Assembly: GCA_047606545.1 (NCBI GenBank)
Contig: JASGEI010000014.1
Span: forward strand, 24,260 to 88,259
DNA from: JASGDC01 sp047606545
GTDB taxonomy: Bacteria; Actinomycetota; Actinomycetes; Actinomycetales; Micrococcaceae
Direction of reading: 5' to 3'
DNA length: 64,000 nucleotides
The position numbers and the translations under genes are program-made. The notes under the pieces are model-generated. The model was not told the DNA's origin. It worked only from the letters and a program-made list of their open reading frames with translations, and searched no databases. Of the stretch, positions 33,865 through 43,488 are shown in pieces; the stretch's first letter is position 1; every line of letters begins with the position of its first letter.

Positions 33865-34893
33865 ATGAAGTTCGGTATTCTTACCAGTGGTGGCGACTGT
33901 CCAGGACTTAACTCAGTAATTAGGGCCGTAGTGCTTAAAGGAACTCGCTACTATGGTGCTGAATTCGTTGGTTTCAAAGATGGTTGGCGTGGTCTAATCG
34001 AAAATGATTACATGGAACTAACCCCACACGAAGTTCGTGGTCTTAACAAGCAAGGTGGTACTATCCTTGGCACTTCACGTGTTAGTGCTTTTGCAGACCA
34101 TGGTGGCCCAGAAGTGATTGAAAAAGTAGTTAACGATTTAGGCCTTGATGGCATAATTGCGATTGGTGGTGATGGCACTATGGCTTGTGCTAACCGTATC
34201 GCAGAAGAAACTAGTGTTAACATCTTAGGTGTACCTAAAACTATCGATAATGACATCTCTGCTACTGACTATACTTTCGGCTTTGATACTGCGGTAAGTA
34301 TTGCCACTGAGGCTATGGATCGAATCCGCACCACCGGTGATTCACATAATCGCTGTATGGTAGTGGAAGTTATGGGACGTAATGCTGGATGGATAGCCCT
34401 ATACTCTGGTCTAGCAGCCGGTGCTCATGCAATTTTGATTCCAGAACACAAAGTTACTATGGATGAAATAGTTGAATGGGTAGATTCTGTGAAAAACCGT
34501 GGTCGTGCACCATTAGTAGTAGTTGCAGAAGGTTTCATGTTAAAAGATCAAGGTGAAGCATTCTCAAACAAAGGTCTTGACGGTTTTAATCGACCACGTC
34601 TAGGTGGCATAGCAGAAGTTTTGGCACCGATGATTGAAAAACAAAGTGGTATGGAAACTCGTTCGACTGTCCTTGGACACATTCAGCGCGGTGGTTCACC
34701 TACTGCATTTGACCGAGTACTGGCAATACGATTAGGCACAGGTGCTATTGACGCAGCAGCAGCTGGCCAGTGGAACAATATCGTAGTACTTCGTGGTCGT
34801 TACATTCAGCAAGCTAACTTCAAACAGGTTATTGGGGTGCTAAACCCAGTACCAGAAAAGATGTACCAAGAAGCTACTGTGCTATTCGGCTAA
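33865..34893 (+). CDS. pfkA: ATP-dependent 6-phosphofructokinase
   Basis: The enzyme phosphorylates fructose 6-phosphate in glycolysis. The 342-residue product starts MKFGILTSGGDCPGLNSVIRA, has GGDGT at about 101-105 and PKTIDND at about 123-128. The second Gly of GGDGT points to ATP rather than pyrophosphate, while the Lys before TIDND is the residue found in the actinobacterial group III enzymes (Streptomyces ATP-PFK has the same pair). A GAGGAG ribosome-binding site precedes the ATG. The end overlaps hrpA, convergent, by four bases. Substrate choice is inference. Confidence 0.95.
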   Translation: MKFGILTSGGDCPGLNSVIRAVVLKGTRYYGAEFVGFKDGWRGLIENDYMELTPHEVRGLNKQGGTILGTSRVSAFADHGGPEVIEKVVNDLGLDGIIAIGGDGTMACANRIAEETSVNILGVPKTIDNDISATDYTFGFDTAVSIATEAMDRIRTTGDSHNRCMVVEVMGRNAGWIALYSGLAAGAHAILIPEHKVTMDEIVEWVDSVKNRGRAPLVVVAEGFMLKDQGEAFSNKGLDGFNRPRLGGIAEVLAPMIEKQSGMETRSTVLGHIQRGGSPTAFDRVLAIRLGTGAIDAAAAGQWNNIVVLRGRYIQQANFKQVIGVLNPVPEKMYQEATVLFG

Positions 34894-37800
34894 GGGTACA
34901 ACACTTTTCGAATTCGTTTATCTGATACCGAATAAGCTGTCTTTATCTCAGGAGTAAAGAGACTTATTCGGTATTCTTCTATCATCCAACGCACTTTAAC
35001 TAGATATGCCGGAGCTGGTTGATCTTTTTGCACAATATTATTACCAGCTAACTCAAAACCAGCTTTTTTAACTTGTGCGTGGTACTCAGTTTCCAACGCT
35101 TTTACCTTAAGCATATTTAAGTGATCTCTATTAGCGTTATCTTCCATTTTTTGAATTCGTTTTACAGTTGCTTGCAAGTAACGCAAAATATCAACTAATA
35201 CAGTTTCTCTAATAAAGTTTTGATACACCAAAGATTCTAGCTGATTCTTGATATCAGTAATAGAGTTCATCAATGCCAATGAGCTAGTACGCTTTAACTG
35301 TTTTTCACAATCTCGTTTTGCGGTAAGTATTGCAGCTACTTGTTTTACGACTTCAAAAGTCTCATCTATAGCTTGCTCTTTAACTTTGCACGCTACTTCA
35401 TAAAACTCTACTTGGGTATTAATTTTATTAAAGTCACTCACAATGTTCTGTACCGCGGTATATTTACAATCTCCTAAAAGTGCCTTCATGGATGGATAGA
35501 CGGTATTTGTAAAAAGTAACTTCTCGTTAGCTGTTAAATGATTTTGAATGAAGCCATCAAACTCTGGTAACTCTAGCAATAACAACCTAGTTATTCCGCG
35601 TTTATTGTGCCACTTTGCCGTAACTTCCGTATCACTAATTGTTAAAGCAACTGTTTTACCTTCATCAACCAAAGCTGGATAACCTTTTATTTTATGCCCA
35701 GCGAGTTCACGTTCAATAGGTACACTTAAGTTTTGCTTAGGCATAGAAGTTACTTTTTTATTTGTAACTTGCTGAATTGCTTGTTTACCATTGGTATCCC
35801 CAGCTATAAGCGTCTTAGCTACTGCTTGTCTAGCCTTATTACGTAACTTATTTTTTAAAGCTACCAAATCATAACTAGCAGCAATACGTTTACCATCTGC
35901 CTCAACTGCAATAAAATTCATCTTTAAATGTTTTGGTACTTTTTCCCAATCCCAAGCAGTTTCAGGAATTGGTGTCCCTCGCATATCACGTAATACACTG
36001 CTAAGTTCTGAGGTTAAAGATTTGTTTATATCTTCATCAAGCGCAACAAGCGCTCTATTTGCAGTATCATTTGCTGGCACATAGTTTTTACGAATAGCTT
36101 TTGGTAATGATTTAATCAAAGCTGTAATTAGTTCAAGTCTAAATCCTGGTACCACCCAATCAAAACCAACGTCTTGCACCTGATTAAGCACTGCAATCGG
36201 AATTAAAACTGAAGGTCCTTCTTCGTAAGAATAATCTAATCGGAAAGTAAAAGGGGCTTGTTCCCATTCCACTGGATACTCATCATCATCGAATTCTTCA
36301 GCTTCTTCACTACGAACTAAGTCTTCGCTAAAGTAAAGGAGCTTCTTGTTCTTATAGGATGCGCGTTTATACCATTTATTAAAGTGGACTGTCGAAATAA
36401 TATGAGTGGGTAACTGTGAATCATAAAAATCATAGATCTCTTGATCATCTACACGCATATCATAACGCCGCATTCGTTCTTGCTGAGCTTCAACTTCAGC
36501 AAGTAACTGCTTATTATGCTTATAAAATGGAAAATGTGTACGCCATTCGCCTTGTACCAAGGCATGCCAGATAAATAACTCTCTAGAAAATTCTGGATCA
36601 ATTTTTCCATACTGAACAAGACGATCTGAAACTACCGGCAAGCCATAAACAGTCACTTTTTTGCGCGCCATGACACTGCCACGATCTTTAAACCAAGCAG
36701 GTTCACTATAGCTAGTTTTAGCTAACGATCCAGCAAGATCTGCTACCCATTGCGAATCAATAACAGCATTTACTCTAGCCCACATCTTAGAGGTTTCGAC
36801 AAGTTCAGCAGTGACAATCCAAGATTTATCTACTTTTTGCTTTTTATTTGGAGTTCGTTGTTCTTTTCGATTAAATAAAGCGCTTCCTGGGAATATTGAA
36901 AAACGTACTCCACGAGCTCCACGATATTCACGTTCAACCTCATCCCAATAGCCAATCTGTGAAAGTAAAGCTGACAAAATACTCTTATGTACTGCTTCTT
37001 CATTGCGTGCAGGATTCACTCCAGCATTAAACTTTGGTGCTTTAATACCAATCCCAGCGATAGCTTGTCGCAATTGCCGATACATATCTTGCCATTCGCG
37101 AATGCGTAGATAGTTTAAAAATTCTTTACGACAAAGCTTACGAAACTGTGACGAAGAAAGTTTATTTTGCTGTTCTTGTGTGTACTGCCATAACTTTAAA
37201 TAACTGATAAAATCTGAACTTGAATCCGTAAAACGCTTATGGAATTCTTGTGCTTTATCAGCATCATCATGTGGGCGTTCTCTTGGGTCTTGAATACTAA
37301 GCCCGGCTACGATAATTAAAACTTCTTGAACACAGGCTCGATATTTAGCTTCAATAAGCATTCGAGCAAAGCGTGGATCAACTGGCACTTTCGAAATATC
37401 TCTACCAATTCTGGTTAGTCGTACTTTGCCTACACGTTTTCGAGTTCCTTTAACTCGATTAATAGCACCAATTTCCGTCAAAACTTGTAATCCATCGCCT
37501 ACGCTAGACATTGCTGGGCGCTCCACAAATGGGAAATTTAGAATGCTTTGTTCGTTGTGTGCAAAACCAAGAATAAGCATCTGTAAGATTACTGCAGAAA
37601 GGTTAGTCCTGCGAATTTCCGGATCAGTGAACTCTGATCTAGATTGGAAATCAGATTCTGAATACAATCTAATAGCGATACCATCAGATACACGCCCACA
37701 ACGCCCACTGCGTTGATTAGCACTGGCTTGCGAAATATCTTCAATTGGCAGCCGCTGGACTTTCGTTCTATTAGAATAACGAGAAACTCGCGCTAACCCT

Positions 37801-38714
37801 GAATCAACTACATATTTAATACCTGGCACAGTTAGCGAAGTTTCTGCCACATTAGTAGCTAAAACAATCCGTGGATTTTTACCTGGAGTAAAGATTTGAT
37901 GTTGTTCTGCTAATGAAAGTCTTGCAAAAAGTGGTAATACTTCAGTATTAGCAAGTCGTGGGATTTTTTGTGTCAATCCACGTAAAGCAGTAGCTGCTTC
38001 TTTGATTTCACGTTCCCCAGGCAAAAATACTAAGATATCACCTGCAGTTTCTTTACGTAACTCAAGCACAGCATCACAAATACCATCATTTAATTCACGC
38101 TCTTCAAATTGAACTTCTGCAAAAGGATCTGGACGTAGTGGACGATAACGAACTTCTACAGGATAGGTACGTCCAGAAACCGTCATAATTGGAGCATCGT
38201 CAAAATGTTCACTAAAACGTTCTGGATCAATAGTGGCAGAAGTAATAATTACTTTTAAGTTCGGACGCTTTGGTAATAATCGTTTCAAATACCCTAAAAT
38301 GAAATCAATATTTAACGAGCGTTCATGGGCTTCATCAATTATAAGAGTATCGTAAGCTCGTAATAATTTATCGTGATGTATTTCATTTAATAAGATGCCA
38401 TCAGTCATCACTTTTATACAAGTTTTTGGGTTACTTTTGTCGTTAAACCGCACCTGATATCCGACTTCAGCACCAATTTCAACATTTAATTCTGTAGCAA
38501 TTCGCTCTGCCACAGTTCGCGCTGCCAGTCGCCTTGGCTGGGTATGCCCAATCATTTTTCGACCAAGTTCTAAACACATCTTAGGTAACTGTGTAGTTTT
38601 ACCAGAACCAGTTTCACCAGCAATAATCACTATCTGGTTTTCAGATATAGCCTTTTTAATTTCGGCACGATACTGAGCTACCGGCAAATCTGGGTAGGTA
38701 ATTTTTAAAGGCAT
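34890..38714 (-). CDS. hrpA: ATP-dependent RNA helicase HrpA
   Basis: A DEAH-box RNA helicase. The 1,274-residue product has Walker A GETGSGKT (33-40), the DEAH box (IIDEAHERSLNIDF), SAT in ITSATIDPERF, and motif VI QRSGRCGRVSDG, then the HA2/OB-fold region and a C-terminal DUF3418 extension of about 550 residues. Length and order match HrpA of E. coli (1,300). HrpA rescues stalled ribosomes by pulling on mRNA in E. coli. It diverges from the FUSC gene across 47 bases. Confidence 0.96.
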   Translation of the reverse strand: MPLKITYPDLPVAQYRAEIKKAISENQIVIIAGETGSGKTTQLPKMCLELGRKMIGHTQPRRLAARTVAERIATELNVEIGAEVGYQVRFNDKSNPKTCIKVMTDGILLNEIHHDKLLRAYDTLIIDEAHERSLNIDFILGYLKRLLPKRPNLKVIITSATIDPERFSEHFDDAPIMTVSGRTYPVEVRYRPLRPDPFAEVQFEERELNDGICDAVLELRKETAGDILVFLPGEREIKEAATALRGLTQKIPRLANTEVLPLFARLSLAEQHQIFTPGKNPRIVLATNVAETSLTVPGIKYVVDSGLARVSRYSNRTKVQRLPIEDISQASANQRSGRCGRVSDGIAIRLYSESDFQSRSEFTDPEIRRTNLSAVILQMLILGFAHNEQSILNFPFVERPAMSSVGDGLQVLTEIGAINRVKGTRKRVGKVRLTRIGRDISKVPVDPRFARMLIEAKYRACVQEVLIIVAGLSIQDPRERPHDDADKAQEFHKRFTDSSSDFISYLKLWQYTQEQQNKLSSSQFRKLCRKEFLNYLRIREWQDMYRQLRQAIAGIGIKAPKFNAGVNPARNEEAVHKSILSALLSQIGYWDEVEREYRGARGVRFSIFPGSALFNRKEQRTPNKKQKVDKSWIVTAELVETSKMWARVNAVIDSQWVADLAGSLAKTSYSEPAWFKDRGSVMARKKVTVYGLPVVSDRLVQYGKIDPEFSRELFIWHALVQGEWRTHFPFYKHNKQLLAEVEAQQERMRRYDMRVDDQEIYDFYDSQLPTHIISTVHFNKWYKRASYKNKKLLYFSEDLVRSEEAEEFDDDEYPVEWEQAPFTFRLDYSYEEGPSVLIPIAVLNQVQDVGFDWVVPGFRLELITALIKSLPKAIRKNYVPANDTANRALVALDEDINKSLTSELSSVLRDMRGTPIPETAWDWEKVPKHLKMNFIAVEADGKRIAASYDLVALKNKLRNKARQAVAKTLIAGDTNGKQAIQQVTNKKVTSMPKQNLSVPIERELAGHKIKGYPALVDEGKTVALTISDTEVTAKWHNKRGITRLLLLELPEFDGFIQNHLTANEKLLFTNTVYPSMKALLGDCKYTAVQNIVSDFNKINTQVEFYEVACKVKEQAIDETFEVVKQVAAILTAKRDCEKQLKRTSSLALMNSITDIKNQLESLVYQNFIRETVLVDILRYLQATVKRIQKMEDNANRDHLNMLKVKALETEYHAQVKKAGFELAGNNIVQKDQPAPAYLVKVRWMIEEYRISLFTPEIKTAYSVSDKRIRKVLYP

Positions 38715-38748
38715 GTTCCCATACTAACTAAAAACTTTACATAGCGAG

Positions 38749-38754
38749 TAAAAT
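38749..38754 (+). promoter_or_regulatory. Candidate -10 box for a leaderless FUSC transcript
   Basis: TAAAAT lies seven bases before the ATG at 38762. TTTACA lies upstream (38736-38741) but only 7 bases away, so the -35 element is unclear. No Shine-Dalgarno sequence is present. Confidence 0.4.
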
Positions 38755-38761
38755 TGAAAGC

Positions 38762-39955
38762 ATGAGACTTGCCACTGCGGATTTAAAAAATTATTATTCG
38801 GCAATTCCCGAAAGATTAAAACAAGGGTACAAACGTGGATATAATCGTATTCACGGTTCAATACCTAGAATATTTTTAATCACTTTTGCTGGAATGTCAT
38901 CTTACTGGTTCTGTGAAAATGTACTTGGACATAAGAACCCCGTCTATTGTGTAACAGTGTGTGTGATTGCTCTTGGTTTCCGTAAAGGAACCAAACTTTC
39001 AGTAGTAATTGATATCGTGGTAGGTTCCACTGTTGGAATTACCATAGCAGAGTTGCTAATTATGGGATTCGGCTCTGGATTTTGGCAAGCTTCACTTTTC
39101 CTATTCCTTAGTTTGTTACTAAGTCGTTTTATGAATGACAGCGTCATCTTCAATAACCAAGTAGCGATACAAGGACTATTCGTAATTTTGTACCCAATAA
39201 ATATCAATGGACCTTTTTCACGTCCTATTGATGCGCTAGTTGGCGGAACGGTAGCGATTATTCTAACCATGTTCCTCTCCACGAATCCACGTAAAGCAGC
39301 TGCAGATAAAATGGCAAGCATCATCCAAGAAATTCTGATTTCCTTAATGGCTACGCAAAAGAGTCTGCGCGAAAATAACGAATTGCTAGCTCGCAAGACG
39401 TTATATCGAGCACGTGAAACTCAAGGTACTACTGATGCGATGTTTGATAGTCTTACTACTTCGTATGAGACTGTTAAACTATCCCCACACTATCGCTCTT
39501 ACCTACCGACATTACAACGAATTGAATACATCGCAAATGTATTAGATTTAGCAATGCGTAACTGCCGAATTTTAACTCGCTTAAGTGTTAGAGCTATCCA
39601 TGAAGAAAACTCTGATGAAGATATCGAAGAGTTTAAACAATTAGCTAAATTCCTTGATCCAGTAATTCACAGCTTACAGCTGATTGAAGAGGGGATCAGC
39701 ACTCTTGAAAAGGGCAAAACTATCCAAGCAAAACTTGAAGAAGCTCGCATGTTCCTAACTTATGGAGCTTCTCGGCTAAGCCACGATGGGGATATTAAAT
39801 TAATTCATCCAGAATCATATGGACTACTACTAATTATTCGTGAACTTTATTTCGATATTTTACGAGCAACTGGTCTAGACGTTAAGACTGCATATAAGTT
39901 ACTACCTGATATCGATCTTCCAAATAACATGGGTAAACGCTATGAAGAAAACTGA
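38762..39955 (+). CDS. FUSC-family / aromatic acid exporter-like membrane protein
   Basis: A half-size member of the FUSC superfamily, which includes aromatic acid exporters. The first 180 residues carry about five or six hydrophobic helices (IPRIFLITFAGMSSYWFCEN, VVIDIVVGSTVGITIAELLIM, WQASLFLFLSLLLSRF, LVGGTVAIILTMFLS); the remaining 220 residues are a soluble, mostly helical cytoplasmic domain. The gene overlaps radA by 14 bases, so the two are probably co-transcribed, although no functional link is known. Substrate is unknown. Confidence 0.8.
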   Translation: MRLATADLKNYYSAIPERLKQGYKRGYNRIHGSIPRIFLITFAGMSSYWFCENVLGHKNPVYCVTVCVIALGFRKGTKLSVVIDIVVGSTVGITIAELLIMGFGSGFWQASLFLFLSLLLSRFMNDSVIFNNQVAIQGLFVILYPININGPFSRPIDALVGGTVAIILTMFLSTNPRKAAADKMASIIQEILISLMATQKSLRENNELLARKTLYRARETQGTTDAMFDSLTTSYETVKLSPHYRSYLPTLQRIEYIANVLDLAMRNCRILTRLSVRAIHEENSDEDIEEFKQLAKFLDPVIHSLQLIEEGISTLEKGKTIQAKLEEARMFLTYGASRLSHDGDIKLIHPESYGLLLIIRELYFDILRATGLDVKTAYKLLPDIDLPNNMGKRYEEN

Positions 39956-41297
39956 TCCAGGATATGTATGCGCTGAATGTGGTGCTAAATTTGCTAAGTG
40001 GATGGGGCGTTGCAGCCAATGTCAACAATGGGGTACCTTACAAGAAGTAAACACTGTTGCCGCACCTAAAACCAAAGCAACTAATGTCGGTAATACAGCC
40101 AATAAAATTACCGAAATTGATACTAGTACCTCGACAGCGGTACCTAGCAACGTAACCGAATTCGACCGAGTACTCGGCGGCGGATTAATCCCTGGATCAG
40201 TCACATTAGTTGCTGGCGAACCAGGAATTGGAAAATCCACACTAATTTTAGAAGCCGCAGCAAAAATGGCTAAAGCCGAAAATACAGCTCTTTATGTCAG
40301 TGCGGAAGAATCCGAATCTCAAGTAACACTGCGTGCAAAACGTATTGGAGCTTTAAGTGAAAACCTCTATCTAATTTCTGAGACAGATTTAGGTACTATC
40401 CTTGGCTATATCGAAAAACAAGAACCCGATATCCTAATTGTCGACTCTATTCAAACTATCGCTAGCACTGAAATTGATGGAGTAGCTGGTGGCACTTCCC
40501 AAGTTAAAGAAGTAGCTGGCGCGATTATCAACGCAGCAAAAAAACAAAATATCACCACATTGATTGTGGGTCATGTAACTAAAGATGGGACTATTGCCGG
40601 TCCTAGAACTTTAGAACACCTCGTTGATGTAGTCTGTCAATTTGAGGGAGATCGGCACACTACATTACGCATGATTCGCGCCATCAAAAACCGTTATGGT
40701 CCTACCGATGAAATCGGATGCTTTGATTTAACTGAAGATGGTATCCATGAAATTCAAGATGCTAGCGAACTCTTTGTTTCTGGCAACCATGATAATGTTC
40801 CTGGCACCTGCATCACCGTCACATTAGAAGGGCAACGTCCACTATTAGCAGAAGTTCAAGCTTTACTAGCCCGCACTAATCAATCTCAACCCAGGCGGGC
40901 AATCAGTGGTCTAGATTCAGCTCGTTGCGCCATGCTTCTTGCAGTATTGCAACGTAGAGCTGGCTTTCCACTTACAAACTTTGATACTTTCCTAGCTACC
41001 GTTGGTGGTGTTAAGCTCAGTGAACCAGCAGTGGATTTAGCTGCTGCAGTAGCACTTACCTCTGCTTATACTGATAAACCAGTGCCTGAAGGGACAATTG
41101 TATTTGGCGAGGTTGGTCTAGCAGGTGAAGTCAGGGCCGTACCCGGTATTGCAAAACGAGTTCAGGAAGCAATTAGACTAGGCTTTAAACATGCAATAGT
41201 GCCATATTCAAACCAAAAGAAAATGCCACTACCTAGTGGCTTTAAAGTTACTCAAGTTAAGACACTACTTGAAGCATTAAGTTCCTATGTAAAATAA
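39942..41297 (+). CDS. radA: DNA repair protein RadA
   Basis: RadA is a hexameric helicase that drives branch migration in recombination. The 451-residue product has the N-terminal C4 zinc finger (C10, C13, C24, C27), a RecA core with Walker A GEPGIGKST (92-100), the RadA-specific KNRYG motif (normally KNRFG), and a C-terminal Lon-like domain (EPAVDLAAAVALTSAYTDKPVPEG). It precedes disA by 85 bases, the same pairing as in Bacillus, where RadA interacts with DisA. Confidence 0.97.
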   Translation: MKKTDPGYVCAECGAKFAKWMGRCSQCQQWGTLQEVNTVAAPKTKATNVGNTANKITEIDTSTSTAVPSNVTEFDRVLGGGLIPGSVTLVAGEPGIGKSTLILEAAAKMAKAENTALYVSAEESESQVTLRAKRIGALSENLYLISETDLGTILGYIEKQEPDILIVDSIQTIASTEIDGVAGGTSQVKEVAGAIINAAKKQNITTLIVGHVTKDGTIAGPRTLEHLVDVVCQFEGDRHTTLRMIRAIKNRYGPTDEIGCFDLTEDGIHEIQDASELFVSGNHDNVPGTCITVTLEGQRPLLAEVQALLARTNQSQPRRAISGLDSARCAMLLAVLQRRAGFPLTNFDTFLATVGGVKLSEPAVDLAAAVALTSAYTDKPVPEGTIVFGEVGLAGEVRAVPGIAKRVQEAIRLGFKHAIVPYSNQKKMPLPSGFKVTQVKTLLEALSSYVK

Positions 41298-41382
41298 CAA
41301 GGTTTTATGCCTAATTCTTTCAGCATTCTTTAAGTCGAAGCAGGTAGAATTGGTTTTGACGCGTAAAAAAAGGGGAGAAATA

Positions 41383-42465
41383 ATGGTAGGTCTAGTTCGC
41401 ACGAAAGCCTTAAGTCCGATTTTTTCACGCCTAGCACCCGGAACAGAATTACGCGAAGGATTAGAACGTATCTTAAACGGTGGCACTGGAGCGTTGATTG
41501 TATTAGGGTATGATGAAACCGTAGATAGCATTTCATCAGGTGGCTTTAAAATCAATATCTCATATTCCCCAACTAGATTAAGAGAATTAGCTAAAATGGA
41601 TGGCGCAATCTTATGCGACTCACAATCTACTAAAATTATTAAAGCAGCCGTGCAACTAATGCCAGATGCAAGCATCAAAACTAACGAGTCTGGAACTAGA
41701 CACCGTACTGCACAACGTGTTTCACGTCAAACCGGTTTCCCAGTAGTTTCAGTTAGTAAGTCAATGAACACTATTGGTATTTACATTAAAGGAAAGCGTC
41801 TCGTCTTAGAGCCTTCTGATATTGTGCTAGCTCGTGGCACTCAGGCACTTGCGACTCTGGAACGTTACCGCACTCGCCTCGATCAGGTTACTGATTCACT
41901 TTCTGCATTGGAAATTGAAGATATGGTGACTGTTCGTGATGTAACTACCACTTTACAACGTCAAGAAATGGTGCGTAGAATCTCACAAGAGATTCAAAGC
42001 GATGTACTTGAACTTGGTACTGACGGTAGATTATTAGCACTACAGCACGACGAATTAACTGCAGGCCTTGAAAATAATACAGAATTAGTAATCAAAGATT
42101 ATGTACAAAATCTTGATAATCCCGAAGATCTACCTCGTATCTTAAAAGAGTTAGCTGCTATCGAAGATACCCAGTTAATCACTGATCTAACTAGGATTTC
42201 ACAAATGCTAGGATTAGGCAATGACACTGAGACTCTTGACTCGCCGGTACACCCTTACGGTTATCGTATTCTTTCTGGCATGAAGGCAGTGCCTGGGCTA
42301 ATTGCTGAACGCTTAATTTCACACTTCGGTAGTTTGCAGAACTTGATGGCTGCTAGTCTAGATGATTTGATGGCTGTTGAGGGCGTAGGAGAACAACGCG
42401 CTAGGAACGTACATGAAGGTCTACACAAAATTACTGACTCTAGCTTACTAGAGCGCTTTATCTAA
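41383..42465 (+). CDS. disA: DNA integrity scanning diadenylate cyclase DisA
   Basis: DisA makes c-di-AMP from two ATP and pauses on branched DNA. I use the ATG at 41383, preceded by GGGGAGA; an in-frame TTG lies 11 codons upstream. The N-terminal DAC domain has the catalytic DGA (KMDGAILCD) and RHR (GTRHRTAQR) motifs. A central helical linker follows, and the C-terminal helix-hairpin-helix domain (GYRILSGMKAVPGLIAERLI, AVEGVGEQRARNVHEGL) binds DNA. All active-site residues are present. It is co-oriented with radA. Confidence 0.97.
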   Translation: MVGLVRTKALSPIFSRLAPGTELREGLERILNGGTGALIVLGYDETVDSISSGGFKINISYSPTRLRELAKMDGAILCDSQSTKIIKAAVQLMPDASIKTNESGTRHRTAQRVSRQTGFPVVSVSKSMNTIGIYIKGKRLVLEPSDIVLARGTQALATLERYRTRLDQVTDSLSALEIEDMVTVRDVTTTLQRQEMVRRISQEIQSDVLELGTDGRLLALQHDELTAGLENNTELVIKDYVQNLDNPEDLPRILKELAAIEDTQLITDLTRISQMLGLGNDTETLDSPVHPYGYRILSGMKAVPGLIAERLISHFGSLQNLMAASLDDLMAVEGVGEQRARNVHEGLHKITDSSLLERFI

Positions 42466-42623
42466 TAAATAACTTCTTTTATAATTAGCATTAGTTTTAT
42501 GCATAAGCATGATTATTAACTCTAAAACTACTAAAAATGCTAAATTAAATACTTCCAAAGATTTAGAACTCATGGAATAACAACGATTCCAAAGGGGTAT
42601 AGTAGTTACTTAATCAAAAATTC

Positions 42624-43448
42624 CTACTTCACCTTCTTGCAATTCTTGGAGAAATAACCATCAGCTATACTATTACCATTATCTAAATCCCAAGTATAGG
42701 GTTTTGTTTCAGATACTTTACCTTTTAAGGTTGTTTTCTTGCCATTACTACTAGTGCATTTGAAAGTGTATTCAACACCTAACTTATTCTCTTTATACCA
42801 TTCGTTGTCTGTAGGCAATTGCTTATTTGTAATAGTTCCATACATATTTTTCCAAGCATCTGTACCAGTTCGCTTATTATTTTTTGGAAAAGACATAACA
42901 AGAGTTTCTGCCGATTTAGAATAGTCTCCATTAAAATAAACAGCATATCTAACTTTGCCTCCAATTAACTCTGCTAATTGTACATCTATATCTTCCGGCT
43001 TTACTTTTTTAGTAAACTGATAATTTTCTTGTGTTAAAGGAGCAGCTTTAGGGTCACGCCATTTTTTAACATCTTTAGCCCATTGCTCCCAACCACCTTT
43101 ATTAGAGTAATCAGCATGCCAAGTTTTAACATATTCAGCGGAGTAATTATCTCTACCTTCTCTATACTTTATTAACCCTTTAGCTCCTGGGTCTCCACCT
43201 TCTTCTGATTCAGGATTAGGCTCATTGGGAACTGTCTTAACTGGAGCAGACGTTTCAGTATCAGCAACTACTGTGGTAGTGGGATTAGCAGAAGCACTAG
43301 GAGTTTTATCTCCAGTAAAATCATCTATTTTAGCGTGCTTAAAGTCAGGCTTCATAAAACTATAAATTGCAATACCTAGAATAACCAACACACTAGCAAT
43401 AATAGCTAGAGTTTTCTTAAAACTTGAATGTTCTTTATTTTCACGCAT
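42624..43448 (-). CDS. Membrane-anchored extracytoplasmic protein, unknown function
   Basis: I do not recognise this 274-residue protein. It has a short charged N-terminus, one membrane helix (about residues 12-30, TLAIIASVLVILGIAIYSF), a Ser/Thr/Pro/Glu-rich linker (about 45-85) and a globular outer domain of about 185 residues with several Trp and two Cys near the C-terminus (CTSS and CKKVK) that could form a disulfide. Unlike the next genes upstream it has no zinc ribbon. It is the last gene of the six-gene minus-strand operon, 40 bases after its neighbour. Confidence 0.75.
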   Translation of the reverse strand: MRENKEHSSFKKTLAIIASVLVILGIAIYSFMKPDFKHAKIDDFTGDKTPSASANPTTTVVADTETSAPVKTVPNEPNPESEEGGDPGAKGLIKYREGRDNYSAEYVKTWHADYSNKGGWEQWAKDVKKWRDPKAAPLTQENYQFTKKVKPEDIDVQLAELIGGKVRYAVYFNGDYSKSAETLVMSFPKNNKRTGTDAWKNMYGTITNKQLPTDNEWYKENKLGVEYTFKCTSSNGKKTTLKGKVSETKPYTWDLDNGNSIADGYFSKNCKKVK

Positions 43449-43488
43449 AAATCAAGCAGCTATCTTTCATTACAGAAAACCTACACGA

